NCBI GenBank assembly: GCA_021795795.1
Contig: JAJYPA010000030.1
Location: forward strand, 1-34,947
Source of the DNA: Pseudomonadota bacterium
GTDB taxonomy: Bacteria > Pseudomonadota > Gammaproteobacteria > Halothiobacillales > Halothiobacillaceae
Length of the DNA stretch: 34,947 nt
Reading direction: 5' to 3'
Of this stretch, positions 8,322 through 17,766 are shown piece after piece. The notes under the pieces are model-generated. The model ran no database searches. It was given only the letters and a program-made list of their open reading frames with translations, and was not told where the DNA came from. Position 1 is the first letter of the stretch; each line of letters starts with the position of its first letter. A program made the translations under genes and the position numbers.

Positions 8322-10220
8322 ATGCGTGTATCTTCGCTGAACCCCAGACCACCACATCTAGGCCAAATCAAGGCTATTTCATCGACAAACGCTTTGGTGA
8401 CCACTCAATCCACTGTTTCATCCCTCGTCTCAACCATTGCTATGGTTATTACGCTCATGACCACCGGATGCAGTGCACTAACGGTTTCAGCCCAGCCACC
8501 AAAAACAGCGAGCAAGGCTACAGAGGCTGCTGATACCAACATCTCGTCGACTGCTCAGGAACAAGCTCGATTAAAGAAAATTGACCAGAACCCGGTTTTT
8601 CTCATCATGGCAGGAGAGCTTGCTGGTCAGGAAAATAATTTGTCACAAGCGGCTGATTATTATTACGCGGCGGCAGAACAAACAAATGAGTTATCCATTA
8701 TCCAGCGCGCAAGCCAGATAGCACTGATTGCCAAGAAATATGAAATGGCGCAGAACATGTCCAAGCGCTGGATAGCGCTGGAGCCCAAGTCCATAAAGGC
8801 TGCGGCCACACTGACCGTCTCCGCGATCCAACTGGGTGATACCGCAGCAGCAGATGAGGCATTGGAAAACTGGCTCACGCAGATCAATCAAGATAATCAA
8901 GCTGTCTTCAACGAGCTTGGTGCCTATCTTGAAAATAACGTACCCAGAGAAAAAGCCATCACCTACATCGATCATTTGGCGAAACACTATCCTAACAACT
9001 TCACCGCCCAGGTCGTGGTGGCCAAACTGGACCTGAAATTCAACCGCCATCAGACCGCGATTGTTGCTGCACAGCGCGCGGTTGAACTTGATCCCCATAG
9101 CATGACGGCGAGGGATATCCTCATCGTTGCCTTGAGTCAGTCCGGCGATTATTCTGCGCTCCTTAAGGCACTGGAGTCAGCCCATCGTGCCTTTCCCGGT
9201 ACAAATCGCTATCTGACCGGGTTGATCGAATCCACCATCAGGGCAGGTGGCTCAGCCAAGGCAGGCAGGCTGATTGAATCTGCGCTTAAAAAGCCGTTCA
9301 AAGACCCTGATCAATTGCGTGCCCTGGCTCTGATGTCTTTGCAGATCGAACGCCCCGTACTCGCCAGGAAGGCCTTACTCAAACTCGATCAATTGCCCGG
9401 TCAGCATGACCTTGCCCAACTGCTGCTCGGTCGACTCGCCGCGCAATCGAACGCGTTTCAGCAGGCTATCCGTTATTTCAACCGGGTTTCGGTCAACAGC
9501 GAACACTATGCCGAGGCACGCGTACTTATGGCGGCGGCATATGCGCAGTCCGGTGATATGGTTGGCGCGCTTCAGAGCTTGGATATAGCACTGAGTCATC
9601 CCATTGACGTAGGCGACAAACAGCGTCTTACGCTGGCAAAAGTGGGGTTACTGCAAACTCAAGGACTAGATCAGGAAGCACTTACCACGCTCAACGAAGC
9701 CGTCACGATTTGGCCTAATGCTCACGATCTTCAGTTACAGCGAGCCATGATCCTCCTGAAATTCGACCGCAGCATTGAAGCGGAAGCCATCCTTCGTCAG
9801 GTCATCAAGGAAGACCCGGAGAATGCAACGGCGCTCAACGCACTGGGCTACACCCTGGCCGATGAAAACCGTGATCTCGCAGAAGCGGAAAAAATGATTC
9901 GAAAAGCACTGCAAAGCGATCCTGAAAATGCGGCTTATCTCGACAGCCTTGGCTGGGTGCAATATCGATTGGGTCAGTTCAAAGAGGCAGAGAAAACGCT
10001 TAAACAGGCGTACAAACTAGCACCCGACCCGGAAGTTGGCGCACATTGGGGCACCGTACTCTGGCACCTTGATAAACATGAAGAAGCCAAGGATGTGTGG
10101 AAACGCGCTATGTTGCTGCACGGAGATCATCCTGTATTGACGCAGACCATACAGAAATACGCACCTGACCTAATGGACGATGACGACACAGAGACACAGC
10201 AGAATCAAAACCAACCATGA
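8322..10220 (+). CDS. TPR-repeat protein upstream of lolB, probably exported
   Basis: A 632-residue protein made almost wholly of tetratricopeptide repeats. Clear repeat units include the stretches around AIVAAQRAVELDPHS, EAILRQVIKEDPENATALNALGYTLAD and AEKMIRKALQSDPENAAYLDSLGWVQYRLGQ. The N-terminus has a hydrophobic segment ending in LMTTGC (C50), which resembles but does not exactly match a lipobox, so it is probably a lipoprotein or exported protein. The C-terminus is acidic and Gln/Asn-rich. The next gene, lolB, overlaps by 4 nt; a TPR protein directly before lolB and ispE is also found in Pseudomonas, where its role is not well established. A scaffold role in envelope lipoprotein handling would fit the neighbours but is inference. 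The ribosome-binding site before ATG 8322 is weak. Confidence 0.9.
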   Translation: MRVSSLNPRPPHLGQIKAISSTNALVTTQSTVSSLVSTIAMVITLMTTGCSALTVSAQPPKTASKATEAADTNISSTAQEQARLKKIDQNPVFLIMAGELAGQENNLSQAADYYYAAAEQTNELSIIQRASQIALIAKKYEMAQNMSKRWIALEPKSIKAAATLTVSAIQLGDTAAADEALENWLTQINQDNQAVFNELGAYLENNVPREKAITYIDHLAKHYPNNFTAQVVVAKLDLKFNRHQTAIVAAQRAVELDPHSMTARDILIVALSQSGDYSALLKALESAHRAFPGTNRYLTGLIESTIRAGGSAKAGRLIESALKKPFKDPDQLRALALMSLQIERPVLARKALLKLDQLPGQHDLAQLLLGRLAAQSNAFQQAIRYFNRVSVNSEHYAEARVLMAAAYAQSGDMVGALQSLDIALSHPIDVGDKQRLTLAKVGLLQTQGLDQEALTTLNEAVTIWPNAHDLQLQRAMILLKFDRSIEAEAILRQVIKEDPENATALNALGYTLADENRDLAEAEKMIRKALQSDPENAAYLDSLGWVQYRLGQFKEAEKTLKQAYKLAPDPEVGAHWGTVLWHLDKHEEAKDVWKRAMLLHGDHPVLTQTIQKYAPDLMDDDDTETQQNQNQP

Positions 10221-10882
10221 TGATCAAATTATCGTTTCGATCTCGCCTGCTGATGGCTGGAATCGCCATAACGACATTACTGGGTGGATGTGCTCAACAA
10301 CCGGTCAGTCTTGATCAGGCCACGTCAATACAAAACAGGCTAAACCCGGCCTGGCAGGCGCACGAGGAAGCTGTCCGTCAAGTTACTGACTGGCAGTGCA
10401 TCGGTCGAATAGCCATCCGCACCGAAACCGATGGCGGAACCGTCAATCTCAACTGGCACCAAATTGGTGATACCGCAAAAATCGTACTGAATGCCCCTCT
10501 CAATCAAGGTACGGTCGAATTGATCGGAAGTCCGGATAGGATGCTGATTACTGATTCCGCCGGTCATCGCCAGTTCACGTCAAACCCCGAAGCAAGCATT
10601 GAACAGCTTACCGGCTGGAAAATACCCATCACTGCCCTGCCCGACTGGATTCGTGGACTGCCGCACGACAAGAACGCCATGATTCAACTCAATGAGCGCG
10701 GCCGGTTGCGCACATTAAGTGACGATGGCTGGCTGATCGACTACGAATCCTATATGCCCGTACCTGGACTCGATCTGGATATGCCAAGGAAAATCACCGT
10801 CAGCCGCAACGATATCCGGTTGCGACTCATCGTTGAATCATGGCAAATGAATGCAAACGGTAAACTTGAGCCAGTCCGATGA
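10217..10882 (+). CDS. lolB: Outer-membrane lipoprotein receptor LolB
   Basis: LolB accepts lipoproteins from the periplasmic carrier LolA and inserts them into the outer membrane; it is itself a lipoprotein. The signal peptide ends in LLGGC (lipobox, C25). The following stretch has WQCIGRIAIRTETDGGTVNLNW, a typical LolB opening, and LTGWKIPITALPDWIRGLP further on is the most recognisable family motif. Length 221 aa is slightly above the E. coli protein. The start codon overlaps the stop of the TPR gene (ATGA) and the stop overlaps the ispE start (ATGA), so all three genes form one tightly coupled operon. Confidence 0.95.
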   Translation: MMIKLSFRSRLLMAGIAITTLLGGCAQQPVSLDQATSIQNRLNPAWQAHEEAVRQVTDWQCIGRIAIRTETDGGTVNLNWHQIGDTAKIVLNAPLNQGTVELIGSPDRMLITDSAGHRQFTSNPEASIEQLTGWKIPITALPDWIRGLPHDKNAMIQLNERGRLRTLSDDGWLIDYESYMPVPGLDLDMPRKITVSRNDIRLRLIVESWQMNANGKLEPVR

Positions 10883-11796
10883 CCCCTGACGCACCATCCC
10901 GTTGGCTTGCACCCGTTAAAGTCAATTTATTCCTGCATATCAACGGCAAGATCCCCGAAGGAGCATTTCGTGGTTATCACGAGTTGCAAACTTATTTCCA
11001 GCGGCTCGATTACGGCGATGAATTGACGTTCGAACATACCTGTGAACCCGACATTTCAGTGCAGTGGCAGGAAGGTGCAGAATCCATTGCCCTGAAGCCG
11101 ACGAATGAGTGCGACGATCTGATCTATCGAGCGGCTGCCCTGCTCCAAGAAACCGCGGTCACTCAGAGGCATTCACTAAGAGGCGCGCGGATTACACTCA
11201 CCAAGAACACCCCAGTGGGTGGTGGTCTCGGTGGTGGCTCTTCCGCAGCGGCGACGACGCTCCTGGCGCTTAATCAACTCTGGGGCGTTCATCTGCCATT
11301 AATGGAACTGGTTAAGCTCGCGCGTGAACTCGGTGCTGATGTACCGTTCTTTCTCTATCAAACCAATGCCTGGGCGGAAGGAATAGGCGACCGGATTACC
11401 CCCTACCCCAGTCCGGTCGCTACACAATGGTTTGTCCTAGTCGTGCCGAACACACGTGTTATGACGGCAAATTGCTTCGCTCACCCTGATCTCATTCGTA
11501 ACGAAGTGAAATCCAAGCCTGATGAACTGGTCAATCACTGGCAACAATCCGGCTACAACGCGTTCGAGTCCATCGCGCATGCAGAAAACGCCAACATAGC
11601 TGCCTGTCACCAGGCCCTGAGGCAAGCAACGGGATTTTCCCGAATGACTGGCAGTGGCTCCAGCCTGTTTTCACCGGTTACCAGCCTTGCAGAAGCAGAA
11701 CACACAGCAATAATTTTGGCTCGCGATACCGAGCAGATTCAACGAGTAATCATTGCAAAAGCCCTGCCTGATAGCCCTATCGCTCACCATGAATGA
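10879..11796 (+). CDS. ispE: 4-diphosphocytidyl-2-C-methyl-D-erythritol kinase
   Basis: IspE phosphorylates CDP-ME in the MEP pathway of isoprenoid synthesis. It belongs to the GHMP kinases: the ATP-binding glycine loop is TPVGGGLGGGSSAAATT (about 111-127), the substrate-side lysine is in APVKVNLFL (K14), the catalytic aspartate in GADVPFF (D154), and the third motif is MTGSGSSLF near the C-terminus. Length 305 aa against a usual 280-300, with a few extra residues in the N-terminal third. It overlaps lolB by 4 nt. Downstream there are 21 nt before a promoter that serves tRNA-Gln. Confidence 0.97.
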   Translation: MTPDAPSRWLAPVKVNLFLHINGKIPEGAFRGYHELQTYFQRLDYGDELTFEHTCEPDISVQWQEGAESIALKPTNECDDLIYRAAALLQETAVTQRHSLRGARITLTKNTPVGGGLGGGSSAAATTLLALNQLWGVHLPLMELVKLARELGADVPFFLYQTNAWAEGIGDRITPYPSPVATQWFVLVVPNTRVMTANCFAHPDLIRNEVKSKPDELVNHWQQSGYNAFESIAHAENANIAACHQALRQATGFSRMTGSGSSLFSPVTSLAEAEHTAIILARDTEQIQRVIIAKALPDSPIAHHE

Positions 11797-11817
11797 TAAA
11801 AAATTACATGAAAGCAC

Positions 11818-11846
11818 TTGGCAAAGGCAAAAGGCTTCGTTAAGAT
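11818..11846 (+). promoter_or_regulatory. Sigma-70 promoter for tRNA-Gln and prs, GC-rich discriminator
   Basis: TTGGCA (11818-11823), a spacer of exactly 17 nt and TAAGAT (11841-11846). The -10 is followed directly by GCGCTCC, the type of G+C-rich discriminator found at stable-RNA promoters under stringent control. The predicted start falls about 10 nt before the tRNA. The control mode is inferred from the base composition. Confidence 0.72.
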
Positions 11847-11862
11847 GCGCTCCTCTTTCGTT

Positions 11863-11939
11863 TGGGCCGTCGCCAAGTTGGTTAAGGCACTGGGTTTTGA
11901 TCCCAGCATTCCAAGGTTCGAATCCTTGCGGCCCAGCCA
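11863..11939 (+). tRNA. tRNA-Gln (anticodon UUG)
   Basis: A complete cloverleaf: acceptor arms TGGGCCG (11863-11869) and CGGCCCA (11929-11935), a D-arm with GTTGGTTAAGGC, anticodon stem CTGGG/CCCAG around the 7-nt loop TTTTGAT (anticodon TTG at 11897-11899), and a T-arm CAAGG-TTCGAAT-CCTTG. G73 is followed by an encoded CCA (11937-11939). It reads CAA glutamine codons. It lies 16 nt before prs and shares its transcript direction; the ispE-tRNA-Gln-prs order is also known from Pseudomonas. Confidence 0.97.
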
Positions 11940-11955
11940 AACAATCGGCAGAACG

Positions 11956-12912
11956 ATGACAATCCAAAGAACACTGATGGTATTTTCCGGCAACGCTAAT
12001 CGGGCTCTATCCGAGCGCGTCGTTGAAAGTCTAGATATTCAACTCGGGCAAGCCACAGTTTCCCGCTTCAGCGATGGCGAAAGCTACGTTGAAATCTTGG
12101 AAAATGTTCGCGGACGGGACATCTTCATCGTTCAACCAACCTGCGATCCCACCAACGACAACATCATGGAACTCATGGTAATGGTGGACGCACTCCGTCG
12201 TGCTTCGGCTTATCGCATCACGGCGGTTATTCCCTACTACGGTTACTCTCGGCAAGATCGCCGTGTGCGTTCCGCACGTGTGCCGATCAGCGCCAAAGTA
12301 GTTGCCAACATGCTGCAAAGCGTGGGCGTGGACCGGATTCTCACCGTTGACCTGCATGCAGACCAGATTCAGGGCTTCTTCGATATCCCCGTGGATAACG
12401 TCTATGCCTCACCGATTCTGCTCGGCGATATCTGGCGCCAGAAATACAACGATCTGATCGTCGTCTCGCCAGACGTTGGCGGTGTTGTTCGCGCCCGTGC
12501 TGTTGCCAAACGCCTGGACGACTCCGATTTGGCCATTATCGACAAGCGCCGCCCTCGCCCCAACGTATCTCAGGTGATGCATATCATCGGTGAAGTGCGT
12601 GACAAGACTTGCGTGATTGTCGATGACATGGTCGATACTGCTGGCACACTGTGCAAGGCGGCAGGTGCACTCAAGAAGCACGGCGCCAAGAAAGTTGTTG
12701 CCTATGCCACGCACGCCATCCTTTCTGGCGCCGCGATCGACAATATCAACAATTCAGACCTGGATGAATTGGTCGTCACCGATACAATTCCACTCAAACC
12801 CGAAGCTGAACAATGCGATAAAATCCGCGTACTTTCAGTCGCGGGCATGTTGGCGGAAACCATTCGCCGCATCCATACCGAAGAATCTGTGAGTTCTCTT
12901 TATAACGACTAA
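11956..12912 (+). CDS. prs: Ribose-phosphate pyrophosphokinase (PRPP synthetase)
   Basis: Prs makes PRPP from ribose 5-phosphate and ATP, feeding purine, pyrimidine, histidine, tryptophan and NAD synthesis. Visible hallmarks are [15 protein letters not shown] at the N-terminus, the PRPP synthetase signature around [31 protein letters not shown], and the PRPP-binding loop [13 protein letters not shown]. With ATG 11956 the product is 318 aa, close to the E. coli enzyme (315). The frame is open upstream to 11818, but that part would translate the tRNA-Gln gene and is rejected. Only 16 nt separate it from the tRNA, so the mRNA start is probably made by tRNA 3'-end processing. The ribosome-binding site is weak. 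Confidence 0.97.
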   Translation: MTIQRTLMVFSGNANRALSERVVESLDIQLGQATVSRFSDGESYVEILENVRGRDIFIVQPTCDPTNDNIMELMVMVDALRRASAYRITAVIPYYGYSRQDRRVRSARVPISAKVVANMLQSVGVDRILTVDLHADQIQGFFDIPVDNVYASPILLGDIWRQKYNDLIVVSPDVGGVVRARAVAKRLDDSDLAIIDKRRPRPNVSQVMHIIGEVRDKTCVIVDDMVDTAGTLCKAAGALKKHGAKKVVAYATHAILSGAAIDNINNSDLDELVVTDTIPLKPEAEQCDKIRVLSVAGMLAETIRRIHTEESVSSLYND

Positions 12913-12933
12913 TTCGCATTGCCTTCCAAGAGC

Positions 12934-12975
12934 GTGTTAACCAACCGGGCCTCCGGCGCAAGAACCGGTTAACAC
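12934..12975 (+). terminator. Hairpin after prs, possible terminator
   Basis: GTGTTAACC (12934-12942) and GGTTAACAC (12967-12975) form a perfect 9-bp stem with a long loop that is itself G+C-rich. There is no T-tract after it, so it may be a processing or stability hairpin rather than an intrinsic terminator. Confidence 0.4.
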
Positions 12976-13014
12976 TAAAGAATCAACACTCTGGAATTTA
13001 CTCGTTCTTTCCCT

Positions 13015-13020
13015 TATAAT
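13015..13020 (+). promoter_or_regulatory. -10 box of the rplY promoter
   Basis: A perfect TATAAT about 140 nt before the rplY start. The -35 region at 17 nt (TGGAAT) is poor. The predicted start, near 13027, coincides with the first base of the leader hairpin listed next. Confidence 0.5.
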
Positions 13021-13026
13021 TTCCCG

Positions 13027-13054
13027 CCTTGTTGCGGCCTTTGGCTCAACAAGG
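13027..13054 (+). promoter_or_regulatory. Hairpin at the 5' end of the rplY leader
   Basis: CCTTGTTG (13027-13034) and CAACAAGG (13047-13054) form a perfect 8-bp stem; inside the loop, GCC-TTT-GGC can extend the helix. It begins where the mRNA should begin and is followed by about 105 nt of leader before rplY. It is a candidate for L25 autoregulation or 5'-end protection; the function is inference. Confidence 0.5.
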
Positions 13055-13159
13055 TTGAGGCGTTGTTTGGTCGCGAACAGCCCACCGTCGCGTCGGTCAT
13101 GCCTAACCACACCGATTTAATCTGACCCGACGATTTATTATTTTTTGGAGTTATTTCTC

Positions 13160-13774
13160 ATGTCTCAAGAAACATTTGCGCTTGACGCCGTAGCGCGTGA
13201 TGATCAGGGGAAGGGTGCGAGCCGCCGCCTGCGTCGCGAAGGCCGCATTCCTGCCATTGTGTATGGCGGTGGCGAAGCCCCTCAGTCAGTCACCATCCTG
13301 CACAACGAAATCCACAAGCACCTCGAACATGAAGCATTCTATTCGCACGTGCTGGATCTCAATATCGACGGCAAAACCAGCAAGGTCATCCTGCGTGATC
13401 TGCACCGCCATCCCTACAAGCCATTGGTTCTGCATGCCGACTTCCAGCGCGTATCTGCCAACCAGACACTGCGTGTCACTGTTCCCCTGCATTTCCTGAA
13501 TAAGGAAATCAGTGTTGGTGCAAAAGCGGGCGGCGTAGTGAGTGTCATCCTGACTGAAGTTGAAGTGGACTGCACCGCAGACAAAATTCCCGAGTTCATC
13601 GAAGTGGACATGAAGGATCTGGATATCGGTGGTTCAATTCACCTGAGCCAGATCAAGATGCCAGCAGACGTTCGCATCCATGCGCTGATACTGGGCGAAG
13701 ATCACGACGTTGGTGTGGTAGCGATTCATGCGCCGAAATTGGACAAGTCTGCTGAATCCGAATCTGCTGAATAA
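13160..13774 (+). CDS. rplY: Ribosomal protein bL25 (long Ctc/TL5 form)
   Basis: Binds 5S rRNA in the large ribosomal subunit. The N-terminal L25 domain (about 1-95) shows GKGASRRLRREGRIPAIVYG and VILRDLHRHPYKPLVLHADFQRV, and the second beta-rich Ctc domain (about 100-190) follows, giving 204 aa rather than the 94 of E. coli L25. The start is ATG 13160, with GGAG 9 nt upstream; an upstream in-frame ATG at 13145 would place the Shine-Dalgarno sequence inside the gene. The C-terminal tail is acidic (SAESESAE). It has its own promoter and leader hairpin upstream and a strong terminator 22 nt downstream, so it is probably a single-gene transcription unit. Confidence 0.97.
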   Translation: MSQETFALDAVARDDQGKGASRRLRREGRIPAIVYGGGEAPQSVTILHNEIHKHLEHEAFYSHVLDLNIDGKTSKVILRDLHRHPYKPLVLHADFQRVSANQTLRVTVPLHFLNKEISVGAKAGGVVSVILTEVEVDCTADKIPEFIEVDMKDLDIGGSIHLSQIKMPADVRIHALILGEDHDVGVVAIHAPKLDKSAESESAE

Positions 13775-13795
13775 TCAGGGTTAGCCCCTAACCTA

Positions 13796-13846
13796 AACCG
13801 CTGCCTCTAACTTCACAGGTTGAAGTAAAGATGCGGCGGTTTTTTT
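13796..13846 (+). terminator. Rho-independent terminator of rplY
   Basis: AACCGCTGC (13796-13804) pairs with GCGGCGGTT over 9 bp (one G-T pair), followed by a T-run to 13846. An inner hairpin ACTTCA/TGAAGT sits in the loop. This is the clearest intrinsic terminator in the window. Confidence 0.88.
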
Positions 13847-13909
13847 ATTACTCCCTGTTTATACAATGTACATTCATCAACGCTTTATCAGTGGTCATCA
13901 GGTGATCTC

Positions 13910-14494
13910 ATGACGATTCAACTTATGGTGGGGCTGGGAAATCCTGGCAGCAAATATGAGTCGACCCGTCACAATGCGGGTTTCTGGTTCATTGATGAAC
14001 TGGCCAGAGACTTGGGTGCTCATCTCAGCTCAGACACCAAATTCCACTGCGATATGCTTCGCATCTCAATAAAACAGGTCGATCGACGATTGATCAAGCC
14101 ACAAACCTTCATGAACCTGTCCGGCAAATCTGTTGCCGCGGTCGCGAATTTCTACAAAATTCCTGCGGAATCAATACTTGTCGTTCACGACGAACTGGAT
14201 CTGCCGCCGGGGAAAATGAAGTTAAAAATCGGCGGCAGCCACGGTGGGCACAATGGCCTGAAGGATATTCAGGCTCAGTTGGGCTCCCCCGACTTCTGGC
14301 GTTTAAGGCTTGGCATTGGCCACCCTGGCCACCGGGATCAGGTCGTCGGGTTCGTACTGGCCAATCCGCCCGCATCTGAACGCAAACTCATCGATGCCAG
14401 CATTCGGCACGCCGTGGACGAGATCGACGCTCTGCTGGATATCGATCCGGCAAAATCAACACAACGAATCAACGCATTCACCGCGGAAGCTTAA
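13910..14494 (+). CDS. pth: Peptidyl-tRNA hydrolase
   Basis: Pth releases tRNA from prematurely dropped peptidyl-tRNA and is essential in most bacteria. The sequence has the family opening [19 protein letters not shown] with the catalytic histidine (H21), [25 protein letters not shown] and the [13 protein letters not shown] motif. 194 residues is the standard length. It follows the rplY terminator by 63 nt and precedes ychF by 72 nt; pth-ychF is a widely conserved pair in proteobacteria. Confidence 0.97.
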   Translation: MTIQLMVGLGNPGSKYESTRHNAGFWFIDELARDLGAHLSSDTKFHCDMLRISIKQVDRRLIKPQTFMNLSGKSVAAVANFYKIPAESILVVHDELDLPPGKMKLKIGGSHGGHNGLKDIQAQLGSPDFWRLRLGIGHPGHRDQVVGFVLANPPASERKLIDASIRHAVDEIDALLDIDPAKSTQRINAFTAEA

Positions 14495-14519
14495 ATGCCC
14501 GCATAAAGGCTCTGGCGTC

Positions 14520-14525
14520 TATAAT
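14520..14525 (+). promoter_or_regulatory. Possible -10 box before ychF
   Basis: A perfect TATAAT 41 nt before the ychF start in the 72-nt gap after pth. No good -35 is seen at 16-18 nt, so it could be a secondary promoter or chance. Confidence 0.3.
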
Positions 14526-14566
14526 GGCCAACCTTTTTTATTTTTTACCGTTTTCGGAGAGACTCC

Positions 14567-15661
14567 ATGGGTTTTAATTGCGGCATCGTCGGCCTGCCGA
14601 ATGTGGGCAAATCCACACTGTTCAACGCGTTGACAAAAGCCAACATTCAGGCAGAAAACTACCCGTTCTGCACCATTGAACCCAATGTCGGCATTGTCGC
14701 CATGCCCGACCCTCGCCTTGATGCACTGGCCGAAATCGTCAAGCCAGAGCGTGTTCTGCCGACAACGATGGAATTCGTCGATATTGCGGGGCTGGTCAAG
14801 GGTGCTTCCAAGGGCGAAGGTCTGGGCAATCAGTTCCTGACCAACATTCGCGAGACAGATGCCATCGCCCAGGTCGTTCGCTGCTTTGACAACGACGACA
14901 TCATCCATGTCGCTGGCAAGGTAGACCCTTTGAGTGATATCGACATCATCAACACGGAACTCGTGCTTGCCGATCTTGATATCGTCACGCGCAATCTGGA
15001 CAGAGCCGTCAAGGCGAGCAAGTCCGGCGTCAACAAGGAAGCCATCGCCCGCAAGGCTGTGCTTGAAAAAATCATGGTCGGACTGAATGAAGTCCAACCC
15101 GTTCGAGCCTTGGGTTTGAGCAGTGAAGAACTCGCCGTCATCCGCGATCTGCAATTGCTGACCGTAAAACCCATCATGTACATCGCCAACGTCAGCGAAG
15201 ATGGCTTCACCAACAACCCTTACCTGGACGCTGTTGAAGCCTACGCTGCAAAAGAGAACGCACCTGTCGTGCCGGTATGTGCCACGCTCGAATCCGAGAT
15301 CATGCAACTCGATGACGAAGACCGCGATGAGTTTCTTGCTGAAATCGGCCAGTCAGAACCGGGTCTGAACCGCGTGATCCGTGCAGGATACGCACTGCTG
15401 GGCCTGCAGACTTATTTCACGGCCGGGGTCAAGGAAGTGCGCGCCTGGACCATCCACAAAGGCGACACGGCCCCACAGGCCGCGGGCGTGATTCATACTG
15501 ATTTCGAACGGGGCTTCATTCGCGCTCAAACCATCGCTTATGACGACTTTATTCAGTACAAGGGCGAACAGGGCGCCAAGGAAGCCGGAAAAATGCGGGC
15601 GGAAGGCAAGGAATATGTCGTCAAAGATGGGGATATTCTGAACTTCCTGTTCAATGTGTAA
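14567..15661 (+). CDS. ychF: Redox-regulated ATPase / GTPase-like protein YchF
   Basis: Member of the Obg-related YchF (OLA1) family, which prefers ATP and associates with ribosomes. The P-loop is GLPNVGKST (about 9-17), the switch II region [21 protein letters not shown] is textbook, and the fourth G motif has the YchF-type form NVSE in place of NKxD, which explains the altered nucleotide preference. A coiled-coil stretch follows in the middle, and the C-terminal TGS domain ends with [12 protein letters not shown]. 364 aa is the normal length. GGAGAG lies a few bases before ATG 14567. Confidence 0.97.
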   Translation: MGFNCGIVGLPNVGKSTLFNALTKANIQAENYPFCTIEPNVGIVAMPDPRLDALAEIVKPERVLPTTMEFVDIAGLVKGASKGEGLGNQFLTNIRETDAIAQVVRCFDNDDIIHVAGKVDPLSDIDIINTELVLADLDIVTRNLDRAVKASKSGVNKEAIARKAVLEKIMVGLNEVQPVRALGLSSEELAVIRDLQLLTVKPIMYIANVSEDGFTNNPYLDAVEAYAAKENAPVVPVCATLESEIMQLDDEDRDEFLAEIGQSEPGLNRVIRAGYALLGLQTYFTAGVKEVRAWTIHKGDTAPQAAGVIHTDFERGFIRAQTIAYDDFIQYKGEQGAKEAGKMRAEGKEYVVKDGDILNFLFNV

Positions 15662-15671
15662 TCCAGCATAA

Positions 15672-16781
<1,110 letters not shown>

Positions 16782-16782
16782 C

Positions 16783-17751
16783 TCACGCCTTGCCCCGAAC
16801 CGCATCAACAACCATCTTGGCAATGTTCCGATCAACCAAAGGACGATCTTCAGGCACGACCCGACACTGCTTCATTGTTTGATGGCCGATACGAATCGAG
16901 TACAAGGCGACGCCCACCCCCTGCCCTGCCCGTACGCCGACTTGCAGCAGGACATTCGATAGCCAGCTCTGGCTGACCGAATCGAGCATTGTCTCGGTAA
17001 CCGTGGTAAAGGCAATGTTTTTCAGAATCATCTGATACAAGCGCCAGCGTGCGGTGGCGGATAATTTCAGCCCGTAAATCGCCGCCACACGTTCAACCAT
17101 GGCCGCATTTCTCCAGGCCACCAGGAGCAGATCGAGTGCGGGATAGGGACTGGCGGCGATAAATACCCCCGTTCGCGTCGATTCACGCTTTACCAGTTGC
17201 GCGGCCTCGGTATCCTGCGCCCCGTACCAGCGGCTGAGATGACCAGCGAGCTCCTTTGTACTCCAACTCTCGTCCACTTCGGCCAACCCTTCCCATAGGT
17301 CATCACGGCGCGGACTTCGCCGATAGAGGTGTTTGATTCTTTGCAGCCATTCATTCAAGCTGCCTTGAGTCGCGTAGGGATTGCTGATTGCCTGCTTGAA
17401 GTAGGCTTGAATACGGGCAATTTCATCGATCTGCCGTCTCGCCCGGTGAGCCTGCCAGGCCAGTATCAGGAACCCGAGGATGATTGCACTTCCAGCCGCC
17501 AGCAGAGCCGCACCAGCCCACGGGTTGAGTGACCAACCCCAAACCACGGCCTGACTCCAGACCACACCCATCCAGACGAGCAAAGCGCTCGCGATCAAAC
17601 GACTCAGCCAATGGCTACGGACCGGGGGCAAAAGGGGCTCAGGTTCAACCTCGGGTGTGGCATCTTTTCGAATTTCGGCCGCATCGATCGTGGGTACGTC
17701 ATCACCCATGGCATGTATGATCGTGCGCAAATCGTTGTCTTGTTCATTCAT
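16783..17751 (-). CDS. ycjF: YcjF-type inner-membrane protein (DUF697-like)
   Basis: Predicted membrane protein of the YcjF/TIGR01620 kind. The N-terminal ~45 residues are acidic and Pro-rich; two hydrophobic segments follow (about 52-72 and 79-100), then a cytoplasmic domain with YPALDLLLVAWRNAAMVERVAAIYGL and VGVRAGQGVGVALYSIRIG, which resembles the DUF697 region. It is the second gene after ycjX on the same strand (15-nt gap), the same pairing as in E. coli, where ycjX-ycjF belong to the phage-shock regulon. The molecular function is unknown. A perfect 12-bp palindrome (17753-17764) fills the gap just before its start. The family call rests on context plus the DUF697-like motif. Confidence 0.8.
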   Translation of the reverse strand: MNEQDNDLRTIIHAMGDDVPTIDAAEIRKDATPEVEPEPLLPPVRSHWLSRLIASALLVWMGVVWSQAVVWGWSLNPWAGAALLAAGSAIILGFLILAWQAHRARRQIDEIARIQAYFKQAISNPYATQGSLNEWLQRIKHLYRRSPRRDDLWEGLAEVDESWSTKELAGHLSRWYGAQDTEAAQLVKRESTRTGVFIAASPYPALDLLLVAWRNAAMVERVAAIYGLKLSATARWRLYQMILKNIAFTTVTETMLDSVSQSWLSNVLLQVGVRAGQGVGVALYSIRIGHQTMKQCRVVPEDRPLVDRNIAKMVVDAVRGKA

Positions 17752-17766
17752 CGTTTGATCAAACTC

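Noticed and set aside
11818..11955. Upstream extension of the prs reading frame
   Set aside because: It would translate straight through the tRNA-Gln gene and its promoter; Prs proteins begin where ATG 11956 puts them.
14519..15307. 262-codon open frame on minus opposite ychF
   Set aside because: It is antisense to a secure gene, has no family resemblance, and is explained by codon bias of the plus-strand gene.
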